DNA of 7,590 bases from Asaia bogorensis (GCA_945873675.1 CAMCEP010000130.1:1-7590); one strand, 5' to 3'; counted from the first letter of the stretch, positions 1 through 6,394 are shown. Numbers and translations are program-made. The notes: a model not told the origin generated them from the sequence alone.

Positions 1-624
1 GATTTCATCAGGGTTATGCAGGCCGGTCAGCGCCACGGCATCGTCCAAGGATGGCAGCGCAATATCGGCCATGGCAATCGCGGCGTGTATCACGGCAGCG
101 GCGCGTGACGCGGGCCAAAGCCTGAGGCGCAGATTAGTGTCATAGGAAACGCGTACCCCGGCCGCGCGGGCAATTTCCATGGCGCGAAAGCTGGCATCAC
201 AAGCGCTGGTCGAAATGGCTTGGCTGATACCGGACAGGTGCAGATATTTCGCTTGGCGTATGGCCGCTTCCGGCACATCCGGCGGACCATAAAGCGCTGC
301 CGCGCTGCCGCTGCGATAAAAACTGAAATGATGCCCGCGCGCATCATGCGTCACGAAGTAAATCCCTGTCGGCGCGGCAGGGTTGCGGATGACGTTCGCC
401 GTATTCACGCCTTCCTGCGCCCAAAGCTGCATGAAGCTTTCGCCCGGCCCATCCTGGCCAAGCGCAGTCAGCATCCCAACCGAGGCGCCCGCCCGCGTAG
501 CCGCGATGGCGGCGTTGGAGGTATCTCCGCCATGGCCTTCCAGATAATAGCGCCGCCCATCCGCGCCCGGCTTCTGGGCGTTGAATTCCAGCATGGGTTC
601 GCCGAGGCAAAGAATATCAGCCAT
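1..624 (-). CDS. kdgK: PfkB-family sugar kinase, probably 2-keto-3-deoxygluconate kinase (C-terminus beyond the window edge)
   Basis: The frame stays open from an ATG at 624 to the left edge and gives the first 208 residues of a family that usually has about 300-320. The start MADILCLGEPMLEF is the typical first strand of ribokinase/PfkB kinases. Residues 30-61 carry the first PfkB signature, with the GG-x3-N-A pattern (GGDTSNAA) and the following G-x-D-G-x-G segment (GQDGPG). Residues 161-170 read YDTNLRLRLW, close to the (F/Y)D-x-N-x-R-x2-LW motif of KDG kinases, and a YRSGSAA segment lies near residue 103. KDG kinase phosphorylates 2-keto-3-deoxygluconate in the cytoplasm, feeding the Entner-Doudoroff aldolase in hexuronate or sugar-acid breakdown. 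The C-terminal GAGD catalytic motif lies outside the window and cannot be checked. I see no clear Shine-Dalgarno sequence before the ATG. A ribokinase or fructokinase is the alternative; the sugar is inferred, the fold is clear. Confidence 0.82.
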   Translation of the reverse strand, partial: MADILCLGEPMLEFNAQKPGADGRRYYLEGHGGDTSNAAIAATRAGASVGMLTALGQDGPGESFMQLWAQEGVNTANVIRNPAAPTGIYFVTHDARGHHFSFYRSGSAAALYGPPDVPEAAIRQAKYLHLSGISQAISTSACDASFRAMEIARAAGVRVSYDTNLRLRLWPASRAAAVIHAAIAMADIALPSLDDAVALTGLHNPDEI

Positions 625-689
625 GCCCAATGCTTGGCCGATGAAAGGAAGGATTTCAAGCGTGCCGCAAGACGGACTATAGAACCCCC
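625..689. promoter_or_regulatory. Short divergent control region between the sugar kinase and the FAD dehydrogenase
   Basis: These 65 bp separate two genes that point away from each other, so both promoters must be here or reach into the genes. The best forward candidate is TTTCAA at 654-659, an 18-bp spacer, and TATAGA at 678-683. That places the expected transcript start at about the ATG at 690, which would give a leaderless message. The CTATAG core at 677-682 is self-complementary, so the reverse strand also carries a TATAGT box (681-676). Neither gene has a good Shine-Dalgarno sequence. The promoter calls are weak pattern matches. Confidence 0.3.
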
Positions 690-2354
690 ATGATCCGACT
701 GACCGAATTGCGCCTGCCGCTGCACCATCCGGAAGATGCCTTGCGCGCCGCCGTGCTGGCGCGGCTTGGCATTGCCGATGGTGGCCTGAAGGCGATGCAG
801 GTGTTTCGTCGTGGCTATGATGCGCGCAAGCCCCAGGCGATCATTCTGGTCTACACACTGGACGTAGAAGTCGCTGATGAAGCCGCGGTGCTCGCGCGCC
901 ATGCGGGGGATCAGCGGACCAGCCCGGCGCCAGATACGGAGTATCGCTTTGTCGCCCGCGCGCCGGAAGGTATTCGCCGCCCTGTTGTGGTGGGCACTGG
1001 GCCTTGCGGCTTCATGGCGGCGCTATTGCTCGCACAAATGGGCTTCCGCCCGTTAGTCCTGGAACGCGGCAAGGTTGTGCGCGAACGCACCAAGGATACT
1101 TGGGGGCTTTGGCGGCGCGGGGTGCTGAACCCCGAAAGCAATGTGCAATATGGCGAAGGCGGGGCGGGAACTTTTTCCGATGGTAAGCTCTATAGCCAAA
1201 TCCGCGACCCGCGCCATTATGGGCGGAAGGTGCTGGCGGAATTCGTCAAGGCCGGCGCGCCTGAGGAGATTTTGTACGTCTCCAAACCGCATATCGGCAC
1301 GTTTCGACTGGTTTCCATGGTGGAACATATCCGCGCTGAGATTGAAGCCCTTGGTGGTGAATATCGCTTCGGTGCGCGGGTGGATGACTTGATCATCGAA
1401 ACCGCAACCGATGGCCCGCGCCACCTGCGTGGTTTGGTGCTTTCAGACGGTGAGGTGATTGAAGCCGATCACGCGATCCTCGCCCTTGGTCATAGCGCGC
1501 GGGACAGTTTCGCGATGATGCATGCGCGCGGTGTTGCCATGCAGGCCAAGCCCTTTTCCATTGGTGTGCGCATTGAACACCCGCAGGGTATGATTGACCG
1601 TGCCCGCTTCGGCCCCAATGCGGGCAACCCGCTTCTCGGTGCCGCTGACTATAAGCTGGTGCATCACGCGAAAAATGGCCGCGCCGTCTATAGTTTCTGC
1701 ATGTGCCCAGGTGGCACGGTCGTGGCCGCCACCAGTGAGGCCGGCCGTGTGGTGACCAATGGCATGAGCCAATATTCGCGCGCCGAACGTAATGCCAATG
1801 CCGGCATGGTGGTTGGCATTTCGCCTGATGATTATCCGGGCGATGTACTGTCCGGCATTGCCTATCAACGCCATTGGGAAAGCGCGGCCTTTGCTGCTGG
1901 CGGCGGCGATTACCGCGCGCCCGCGCAGCTTGTGGGCGATTTCCTGGCCGGCCGCCCCAGCACCTCAATCGGTGATGTGCTGCCAAGCTACAAGCCAGGT
2001 GTCACGCCCACTGATCTTGCGCTCTGCCTGCCGGATTTTGCGGTGGTGGCGATGCGTGAAGCGTTACTGGCTTTTGATCAGCAATTGCCCGGCTTCGCAC
2101 GGCCCGATGCGCTGATGACTGGCGTTGAAACCCGCACCAGCAGCCCCATTCGCATCCCGCGCGGCTTTGATTTTCAAAGCGCGAATACGGCGGGGCTTTT
2201 CCCGGCCGGTGAGGGCGCTGGCTATGCCGGCGGTATCCTGAGCGCGGGCGTTGATGGTATCCGTGTGGCTGAGGCTTTGGCACTGACCATGACCGGCCAG
2301 CCCATTCCACGCGACATGAGCCGCGGTGCGGAATCGGGGATGACTTACGGTTAG
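690..2354 (+). CDS. FAD-dependent dehydrogenase, COG2509-type, function unknown
   Basis: The product has 554 residues, normal for this family. An N-terminal domain of about 90 residues (MIRLTELRLPL... YRFVARAPEG) precedes the dinucleotide-binding fold and is characteristic of the COG2509 group of uncharacterised NAD(P)/FAD-utilising dehydrogenases. The FAD-binding Rossmann motif is VVVGTGPCGFMAA around residues 99-110 (G102-x-G104-x2-G107), with the ribose-binding acid at E125 in LVLERG. The segment YGEGGAGTFSDGKL at 154-167 is a family hallmark and probably contacts flavin. The C-terminal PAGEGAGYAGGI segment (about 505-516) is the second FAD contact found in these proteins. No signal peptide or membrane segment is visible, so the protein is expected in the cytoplasm. 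The physiological substrate of the family is not known to me. The ATG at 690 is chosen because the family N-terminus begins there; it lacks a Shine-Dalgarno sequence. The neighbouring kinase is divergent, so the gene is probably transcribed alone. Confidence 0.9.
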   Translation: MIRLTELRLPLHHPEDALRAAVLARLGIADGGLKAMQVFRRGYDARKPQAIILVYTLDVEVADEAAVLARHAGDQRTSPAPDTEYRFVARAPEGIRRPVVVGTGPCGFMAALLLAQMGFRPLVLERGKVVRERTKDTWGLWRRGVLNPESNVQYGEGGAGTFSDGKLYSQIRDPRHYGRKVLAEFVKAGAPEEILYVSKPHIGTFRLVSMVEHIRAEIEALGGEYRFGARVDDLIIETATDGPRHLRGLVLSDGEVIEADHAILALGHSARDSFAMMHARGVAMQAKPFSIGVRIEHPQGMIDRARFGPNAGNPLLGAADYKLVHHAKNGRAVYSFCMCPGGTVVAATSEAGRVVTNGMSQYSRAERNANAGMVVGISPDDYPGDVLSGIAYQRHWESAAFAAGGGDYRAPAQLVGDFLAGRPSTSIGDVLPSYKPGVTPTDLALCLPDFAVVAMREALLAFDQQLPGFARPDALMTGVETRTSSPIRIPRGFDFQSANTAGLFPAGEGAGYAGGILSAGVDGIRVAEALALTMTGQPIPRDMSRGAESGMTYG

Positions 2355-2366
2355 CGCCTGATCTGC

Positions 2367-2396
2367 TTAGGCAGCACGCCGGCGCGGCTCTATAAT
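2367..2396 (+). promoter_or_regulatory. Candidate sigma-70-type promoter of the short-chain dehydrogenase gene
   Basis: A perfect TATAAT box at 2391-2396 is preceded after 18 bp by TTAGGC at 2367-2372, a poor -35 match. AT-rich hexamers are rare in this GC-rich sequence, which makes the -10 box stand out. Transcription would begin near 2403 and give an untranslated leader of about 70 nt that contains the palindrome at 2428-2443. Confidence 0.45.
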
Positions 2397-2427
2397 CGCT
2401 CAAACCAAAGCTCTTGCGGTAATGCCC

Positions 2428-2443
2428 AAGCCTTGCAAGGCTT
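2428..2443. promoter_or_regulatory. Perfect 16-bp palindrome, candidate operator (or leader hairpin) upstream of the dehydrogenase gene
   Basis: The sequence AAGCCTTGCAAGGCTT equals its own reverse complement over all 16 bases. It sits about 32 bp downstream of the TATAAT box and 30 bp before the dehydrogenase ATG. Its TGCAAGG core (2434-2440) recurs as a direct repeat at 2451-2457, 17 bp further on. This position suits a repressor site acting as a roadblock, or a short hairpin in the mRNA leader. There is no T-run after it, so a factor-independent terminator for the upstream gene is unlikely. No regulator gene is present in the window to pair it with. Confidence 0.4.
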
Positions 2444-2460
2444 CCTGATCTGCAAGGAAC

Positions 2461-2466
2461 AGGAGG
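2461..2466 (+). promoter_or_regulatory. Strong ribosome binding site of the short-chain dehydrogenase gene
   Basis: AGGAGG at 2461-2466 lies 7 nt before the ATG at 2474. It is the best Shine-Dalgarno match seen in the window and fixes the start codon. Confidence 0.85.
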
Positions 2467-2473
2467 AAACATC

Positions 2474-3226
2474 ATGCGTGTTGCAAACAAGGTGGCACTG
2501 ATTACCGGCGCCGCTTCCGGCATGGGCGCTGCCACCGCAAGGTTGATGGCGCGCGAGGGTGCCAAGGTTGTAGTGGCCGATATGATGGAAGCTGAAGGCC
2601 GCGCCGTTGTCGCGGAAATCACCAAGGCCGGCGGTTCGGCCAGCTACATCAATCTGGACGTGGCGGATGAAGCACAATGGGAAGCCGCAATCTCCGCCGT
2701 GCTGACCGCACATGGCAGGCTTGATGTGCTGGTGAATAATGCCGGCATCTCCGGCAGCAATACGAATAACCTTTATGATACCGCGCTGTGGGATCGCATC
2801 ATGGCGGTCAATGCGCGCGGTGTGTTTCTGGGCGTTAAGCACGGCGTTGCCGCCATGCGGAAATCGGGCGGTGGTTCCATCATCAACCTATCCTCGATCT
2901 CGGGTGTGGTTGGGCAGGATCGTATTCATTGCGCCTATAATGCCTCAAAGGCGGCGGTGCGCTTACTCACGAAATCCGTCGCCGTGCAGGAAGGTACTTC
3001 CGGCATTCGGTTGAATACCGTGCATCCCGGCCTGATGCCGCCCATGCGCACCAGCGGCGCCACCGCGGATCCCGTGTTCCGCGCGAAAATGCTCGGCCAT
3101 GTGCCGATGGGCCGCACCGGTGAGGCGGATGAGGTCGCCTACGCCATTCTGTTCCTGGCGTCTGACGAATCATCCTATATGACCGGGTCAGAGATGCATG
3201 TGGATGGCGGGTATCTCGCTTCCTGA
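2474..3226 (+). CDS. NAD-dependent short-chain dehydrogenase/reductase (classical SDR)
   Basis: The 250-residue product is a complete classical SDR, a cytoplasmic enzyme that oxidises a secondary alcohol or reduces a ketone. The cofactor motif TGAASGMG is at residues 11-18. Asp36 at the end of the second strand (VVVAD) predicts NAD(H) rather than NADP(H). NNAG is at 88-91, and the active-site tetrad is Asn113, Ser141, Tyr155 and Lys159 (YNASK). The Ser-Tyr spacing is 14 rather than the common 13. The C-terminus ends in the usual MHVDGGYLAS. It resembles the cyclopentanol-dehydrogenase-like and 3-oxoacyl-reductase-like groups, but the substrate cannot be assigned. The gene has its own promoter candidate and strong ribosome binding site. 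Its stop codon lies 5 bp from that of the converging lyase gene, so it is monocistronic. It may oxidise a hydroxy intermediate of the acid pathway next door; that is inference from position only. Confidence 0.9.
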   Translation: MRVANKVALITGAASGMGAATARLMAREGAKVVVADMMEAEGRAVVAEITKAGGSASYINLDVADEAQWEAAISAVLTAHGRLDVLVNNAGISGSNTNNLYDTALWDRIMAVNARGVFLGVKHGVAAMRKSGGGSIINLSSISGVVGQDRIHCAYNASKAAVRLLTKSVAVQEGTSGIRLNTVHPGLMPPMRTSGATADPVFRAKMLGHVPMGRTGEADEVAYAILFLASDESSYMTGSEMHVDGGYLAS

Positions 3227-3231
3227 TCGGC

Positions 3232-4104
3232 TTATGCGGAGGCCGCGTTTGAAGCGGCTTCCGCCAAGGCGACAATGCGTTCCATATTTGGCACCAGATC
3301 CATAGCGATGAAGGTGCCATCAACATAAGCGAGGTTCTCGCCCTTCGCGGCTGCTTCCTGAAAAGCTGCAATGTAGCGCTTAGCCTTCGCCACTTCCTCA
3401 GTGCTTGGGGTGAAGGCGTCATTCACCGGCGCGATCTGGTCCGGGTGGAATACCACCTTGCCGCTGAAACCCAATTCCCGTGCCGCTTGCGCATCCTGCC
3501 GCGTGGCGACTACATCGCGTAGATCAGCAAGATATGGCGCATCCAAAGCCTGCGCGCCCACGGCGCCCGCAGCCGCAACCAGCATTTGGCGTGGAAATTC
3601 CAAGACGCGCGGCGTGATGCGCCCGCCCGTTTGCATGGTGTAATCGCCGGGCCCGAGGAAAAACGCCGCCAGGCGCGGTGACGCATCCGCAATTTGCAAC
3701 GCATTCAAAATGCCGCGTGGTGTTTCAAGCGTGGCGATCACGGCAATATCCCGCCCCGGTGCCGCCGCATCCAAGGCAGCATCCAGTTGCTGCAAATCCT
3801 GCGGCCGCTCCACCTTGGGCAGCATCACCGCATCAATCCGCGCCCAGGGCAGCGCCGCTATATCCGCTATAAAATCTGCGGACCCAATGGCGTTCAAGCG
3901 TACCGCCCTTTCGCGTCTGCCAAAGGAAAGTTCAGTAAGCGCTTGCGCCACCACCACCCGCGCCTCAGCCTTGCGCGCTGGCGGCACGGCATCTTCCAAA
4001 TCAAAGATCAGGCTATCGGCGGCAAGCCCCACCGCCTTGGCAAGGCGTTCTGGCCGATGCCCTGGCGTGATCATCACGGAACGTCGCATGCGCCACTTGG
4101 ACAT
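3232..4104 (-). CDS. HpcH/HpaI-CitE family CoA-ester lyase (citrate lyase beta-subunit-like)
   Basis: The 290-residue product has the usual length and motifs of stand-alone CitE-like CoA lyases, Mg-dependent TIM-barrel enzymes that cleave or form C-C bonds of acyl-CoA thioesters such as malyl-CoA or citramalyl-CoA. Visible motifs are RSVMITPG near the start, SLIFDLEDAV at 31-40, the CoA/carboxylate-binding VRLN with Arg69, LPKVE at 95-99, ETPRGI with metal ligand Glu127, GPGDYTMQTGG with metal ligand Asp154, and GFSGKVVFHP at 212-221. No citrate lyase alpha or gamma subunit gene is nearby, so it is not part of a citrate lyase complex. The ATG at 4104 lies 15 bp after the stop of the CoA-transferase. 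Its weak AGGCAGG ribosome site overlaps that stop, suggesting co-transcription and possibly coupled translation. I infer that it cleaves the CoA ester made by the transferase, releasing acetyl-CoA or propionyl-CoA and a 2-oxoacid. The exact substrate is unknown. Confidence 0.88.
   Translation of the reverse strand: MSKWRMRRSVMITPGHRPERLAKAVGLAADSLIFDLEDAVPPARKAEARVVVAQALTELSFGRRERAVRLNAIGSADFIADIAALPWARIDAVMLPKVERPQDLQQLDAALDAAAPGRDIAVIATLETPRGILNALQIADASPRLAAFFLGPGDYTMQTGGRITPRVLEFPRQMLVAAAGAVGAQALDAPYLADLRDVVATRQDAQAARELGFSGKVVFHPDQIAPVNDAFTPSTEEVAKAKRYIAAFQEAAAKGENLAYVDGTFIAMDLVPNMERIVALAEAASNAASA
3236..3264 (+). terminator. Hairpin just after the dehydrogenase stop, embedded in the 3' end of the lyase gene
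   Basis: GCGGAGGCCGC (3236-3246) pairs with GCGGCTTCCGC (3254-3264) over 11 bp around a 7-nt loop. The single imperfect position (3241/3259) is a G-U pair in the plus-strand transcript but an A-C mismatch in the minus-strand one, so the hairpin favours the dehydrogenase mRNA. It begins 9 nt after that stop codon. No T-run follows, so if it acts it would be a weak or Rho-assisted terminator or a 3'-end stabiliser. It could also simply reflect Ala-rich codons of the lyase C-terminus. Confidence 0.35.
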
Positions 4105-4119
4105 GGTGCGCTGCCTGCC

Positions 4120-5337
4120 TCAGATCACTTGCGCGGCTGTCAGGCGCTCAATCTCCGCATCATTCAGGCCGAGCCATTGGCGATAGACCTCATTATTATG
4201 TTCGCCCATGCTGGGGCCAAGCCAGCGCACTTCACCTGGTGTGTCTGAAAGCCGCGGCACCAGATTGGGGATGGCCAATTCACCAACGCGCGGGTCCTTC
4301 ATCATCAGGATATTGTCGCGCGCCTTGTATTGCGGGTCCTTGAAAATCTCATCAATTGCATAGACCGGCCCGCAAGGTACCTGCGCCGTTTCACACAAGG
4401 CAAGCAATTCATCGCGCGTGAATAGGCTGGTCCAATTGCCGACATAAGCATCCACTTCCGCGCGCGCCGCTTCGCGTTGGCGGATTTTGCCCCATTTGCC
4501 GTCTTCCGCGAATTCCGGCACGCCCATGGCATCCGCAAGGCGCGCGAAGATTTTGTCCGATGTGCAGGCAATCGCGATCCAGCGGCCATCCTTGGTGGGG
4601 TAATGGCTATGCGGCACAACATTCACCGTGCCCGGCCCCATGCGTTCGCGGATATAGCCATTCAACTGATAGGATGGCGCCAATTCATCAAGGATGCGGA
4701 AGATCGGCTCATAAAGGCCAATATCCACCATCTGGCCCTTGCCGGTTTTGCGCCGCGCTTCCATCGCCAGCAAGGCGCCCATCGCGCCATACATGCCGGC
4801 CAGATAATCCGGAATGGTGGCAGAACCCGGCGTGACCGGCGGACGATCCGGATAGCCAGCCAGATAGGAAAGCCCACCAAAAGCATTGCCAATGCGTCCA
4901 AAGCCAGGGCGCCCGCTATAGGGGCCGGTTTGCCCATAGCCTGAAATCCGCACCATGATCAGTCGGGGGTTCACTTCCTGCATCACATCCCAGCCAAGGC
5001 CCCATTTTTCCATTGTGCCAGGCTGGAAATTCTCAACCAGGATATCCGCTTCCGCACACATGCGCTTCAGCAAGGCCGCGCCATCGGGCTTGCGCAAATC
5101 AAGTGTGGCGGATTTCTTGTTCCGGCATTCGGAAAGCCAAGGGAGCGTTTCACCACATTCGGTGACAGAGCCGAATTTGCGCAAGGGATCGCCCACGATC
5201 GGCAATTCCAGCTTGATAACCTCAGCGCCGAATTCGGCAAGCTGCGTGGAACAAAAAGGCCCCGCCAGAAAGCTTGAAACATCAATCACGCGAACACCAT
5301 CGAGTGGCTGAATACGATTGGTCGTGGCTTCATTCAT
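4120..5337 (-). CDS. Class III CoA-transferase (CaiB/BaiF family)
   Basis: The product has 405 residues, typical of family III CoA-transferases, which move CoA between carboxylic acids through an aspartyl-CoA thioester. N-terminal LDGVRVIDVSSFLAGPF and AEFGAEVIKLELP are family hallmarks, as is GYGQTGPYSGRPGF at 133-146. Asp177, in ATIPDYLAGMYGA, matches the catalytic aspartate (Asp169 of formyl-CoA transferase). RKTGKGQMVDIGLYE at 196-210 is also conserved. Known relatives act on oxalate, carnitine, succinate, malate, mesaconate, itaconate or citramalate. Pairing with the downstream CitE-like lyase favours the malate/citramalate/itaconate-type uses, in which succinyl-CoA or acetyl-CoA donates CoA to a C4-C6 acid. 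The ATG at 5337 is supported by AAGGGG at 5347-5352 on the minus strand, 9 nt upstream. It is the first gene of a two-gene operon and divergent from the binding-protein gene, so the two may share regulation. Confidence 0.92.
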   Translation of the reverse strand: MNEATTNRIQPLDGVRVIDVSSFLAGPFCSTQLAEFGAEVIKLELPIVGDPLRKFGSVTECGETLPWLSECRNKKSATLDLRKPDGAALLKRMCAEADILVENFQPGTMEKWGLGWDVMQEVNPRLIMVRISGYGQTGPYSGRPGFGRIGNAFGGLSYLAGYPDRPPVTPGSATIPDYLAGMYGAMGALLAMEARRKTGKGQMVDIGLYEPIFRILDELAPSYQLNGYIRERMGPGTVNVVPHSHYPTKDGRWIAIACTSDKIFARLADAMGVPEFAEDGKWGKIRQREAARAEVDAYVGNWTSLFTRDELLALCETAQVPCGPVYAIDEIFKDPQYKARDNILMMKDPRVGELAIPNLVPRLSDTPGEVRWLGPSMGEHNNEVYRQWLGLNDAEIERLTAAQVI

Positions 5338-5429
5338 GGCGGATTTCCCCTTGTGTTTCGGTAGTTTGCGGTGGAAGATTTCATCCGGTCAAGACGGTCG
5401 TGCAAGACCGAAGCATAAGGAAACATCGC
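5338..5429. promoter_or_regulatory. Divergent control region between the CoA-transferase and the Bug/TctC gene, with repeated CGGTC
   Basis: These 92 bp must serve transcription in both directions. CGGTC occurs at 5386-5390 and 5395-5399, and its complement GACCG at 5406-5410. The last two form an inverted repeat with a 6-bp gap, flanked by AAGA steps. That arrangement could bind a dimeric regulator controlling both genes. A TTGACC hexamer lies on the minus strand (5392-5387) as a possible -35 for the transferase operon, but no convincing -10 follows it. Forward promoter hexamers are equally weak. No regulator gene is encoded in the window. Confidence 0.35.
5417..5421 (+). promoter_or_regulatory. 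Ribosome binding site of the Bug/TctC gene
   Basis: AAGGA lies 8 nt upstream of the ATG at 5430. It supports that start over the longer frame opening at 5274, which would run into the divergent CoA-transferase gene. Confidence 0.7.
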
Positions 5430-6392
5430 ATGATCCAACGCCGCGCCATGCTCGCCGCGCCCTTCATCCTGCCGGGCCTTGCCGCCGCGCAAGGCACCTG
5501 GCCGCAACGCCCGGTGCGCGTGATTGTGCCCTTCGCCGCCGGGGGTGGCACAGACCTGACGGCGCGCGCGGTGATGGACGCCATCGGCAGCCGGCTCAAT
5601 CGCCCCGTGGTGGTGGAAAATCGCCCTGGCGCTGATGGCGCGATTGGCACGGAAGCGGTGGCGCGCAGCGCGCCTGATGGCCATACGCTGATTTCGCTGA
5701 ACCCAACACATCTTATCCTGCGCCACACCAAGTCTGATCTGCCCTATGACCCGACCGGCGATTTGACACCCGTGGCCATTTCCGCGCTTTACGCTTTTGT
5801 TCTGCTTGCCAGCAGCGAAGCGCCATTTCGCGATATCCCCGGCCTGATCGCGGCAGCCAAGGCGCGGCCCGGCGCCATTGCGCATGCGACGGCCGATGTC
5901 GCTTCCGCCGTTGTGGCTACGCAATTCACGCGCGCTGCCGGGATTGAATTGAACGAAATTCGCTATGCCGGTGGTGGTGCTTCCACGCGCGATCTGATGG
6001 GCGGGCATTTGCCATTGGCTTGGGTCAGCACCGCCACCGCTTTGCCGCTGATGCAAAGCGATCGCGTGCGCATCATCGCGGTGACATCGCCGCGCCCATC
6101 CGTGCATCTGCCGCAAGTGCCAAGCCTTGCAAGCTTTGGCCTTGATGCCGCTAGCTATGAGGGCTGGTTCGCCATTTGGGCGCCGGCGCGCACGCCTGAA
6201 GACTTGCTGCAAAGGATCAATGCCGAAGCGCGCGCCGCGCAGGAGGTTGAGGCGGTGCAGGCCCGTATGCGCAACCTGGCTGTGGACCCCGCTCCACTGG
6301 ACCTTGCTGCGGTGCGCGCCCTGATCAAGGAAGACGAGGCACGCTGGCAGCGCGCGGCGGATCAAGGTTTCCTCCGCCGCGCGGCCGGCTAG
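5430..6392 (+). CDS. Bug/TctC-family periplasmic solute-binding protein
   Basis: The product has 320 residues, normal for Bug (Bordetella uptake gene) / TctC extracytoplasmic receptors, which capture carboxylates and related small molecules in the periplasm, usually for a TctAB tripartite transporter. A short export signal is clear: basic MIQRR, a hydrophobic stretch MLAAPFILPGLAAA, and probable cleavage after Ala20 (AAA-QG). The RR pair lacks the full twin-arginine motif. Mature-domain hallmarks follow: WPQRPVRVIVPFAAGGGTD, then VVVENRPGADGAIGTEAVA with APDGHTL, then RYAGGGASTRDLMGGHL before the second lobe. The GGGTD loop and the AGGGAS segment correspond to ligand-contacting loops in this family. 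No tctA or tctB gene is present in the window, as is common for the many orphan Bug proteins of proteobacteria. Divergence from the CoA-transferase suggests that it binds the acid which that enzyme activates, but the ligand cannot be read from sequence. Confidence 0.92.
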   Translation: MIQRRAMLAAPFILPGLAAAQGTWPQRPVRVIVPFAAGGGTDLTARAVMDAIGSRLNRPVVVENRPGADGAIGTEAVARSAPDGHTLISLNPTHLILRHTKSDLPYDPTGDLTPVAISALYAFVLLASSEAPFRDIPGLIAAAKARPGAIAHATADVASAVVATQFTRAAGIELNEIRYAGGGASTRDLMGGHLPLAWVSTATALPLMQSDRVRIIAVTSPRPSVHLPQVPSLASFGLDAASYEGWFAIWAPARTPEDLLQRINAEARAAQEVEAVQARMRNLAVDPAPLDLAAVRALIKEDEARWQRAADQGFLRRAAG

Positions 6393-6394
6393 GA

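Noticed and set aside
220..902. Frames at 220-693 (plus), 344-610 (minus) and 468-902 (minus)
   Set aside because: The true gene here is the minus-strand kinase in another frame, open to the left edge from 624, with PfkB motifs. These frames overlap it or the start of the FAD dehydrogenase and carry no motifs.
2355..2400. Factor-independent terminator for the FAD dehydrogenase gene
   Set aside because: Only 4-bp stems (for example GCCT with AGGC) are present and there is no T-run. The stretch is better explained as the upstream part of the next promoter.
1393..2625. Minus-strand frames of 197, 143 and 207 codons opposite the FAD dehydrogenase and the start of the SDR gene
   Set aside because: They are shadows of the two well-supported plus-strand genes, with low-complexity Arg/His/Pro/Ala translations.
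3232..4104. Assignment as citrate lyase beta subunit of a CitDEF complex
   Set aside because: No alpha or gamma subunit or cofactor-loading genes are nearby. Pairing with a class III CoA-transferase fits a stand-alone CoA-ester lyase better.
3694..4248. Overlapping plus-strand frames of 158-184 codons across the lyase gene
   Set aside because: They are antisense to a lyase with all catalytic motifs intact, run through the lyase-transferase junction, and show no recognisable domain.
5274..5429. A longer N-terminus for the Bug/TctC protein starting at 5274
   Set aside because: It would overlap the start of the divergent CoA-transferase by 64 bp and put 52 residues without family resemblance before a clear signal peptide. 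The ATG at 5430 has its own ribosome site.
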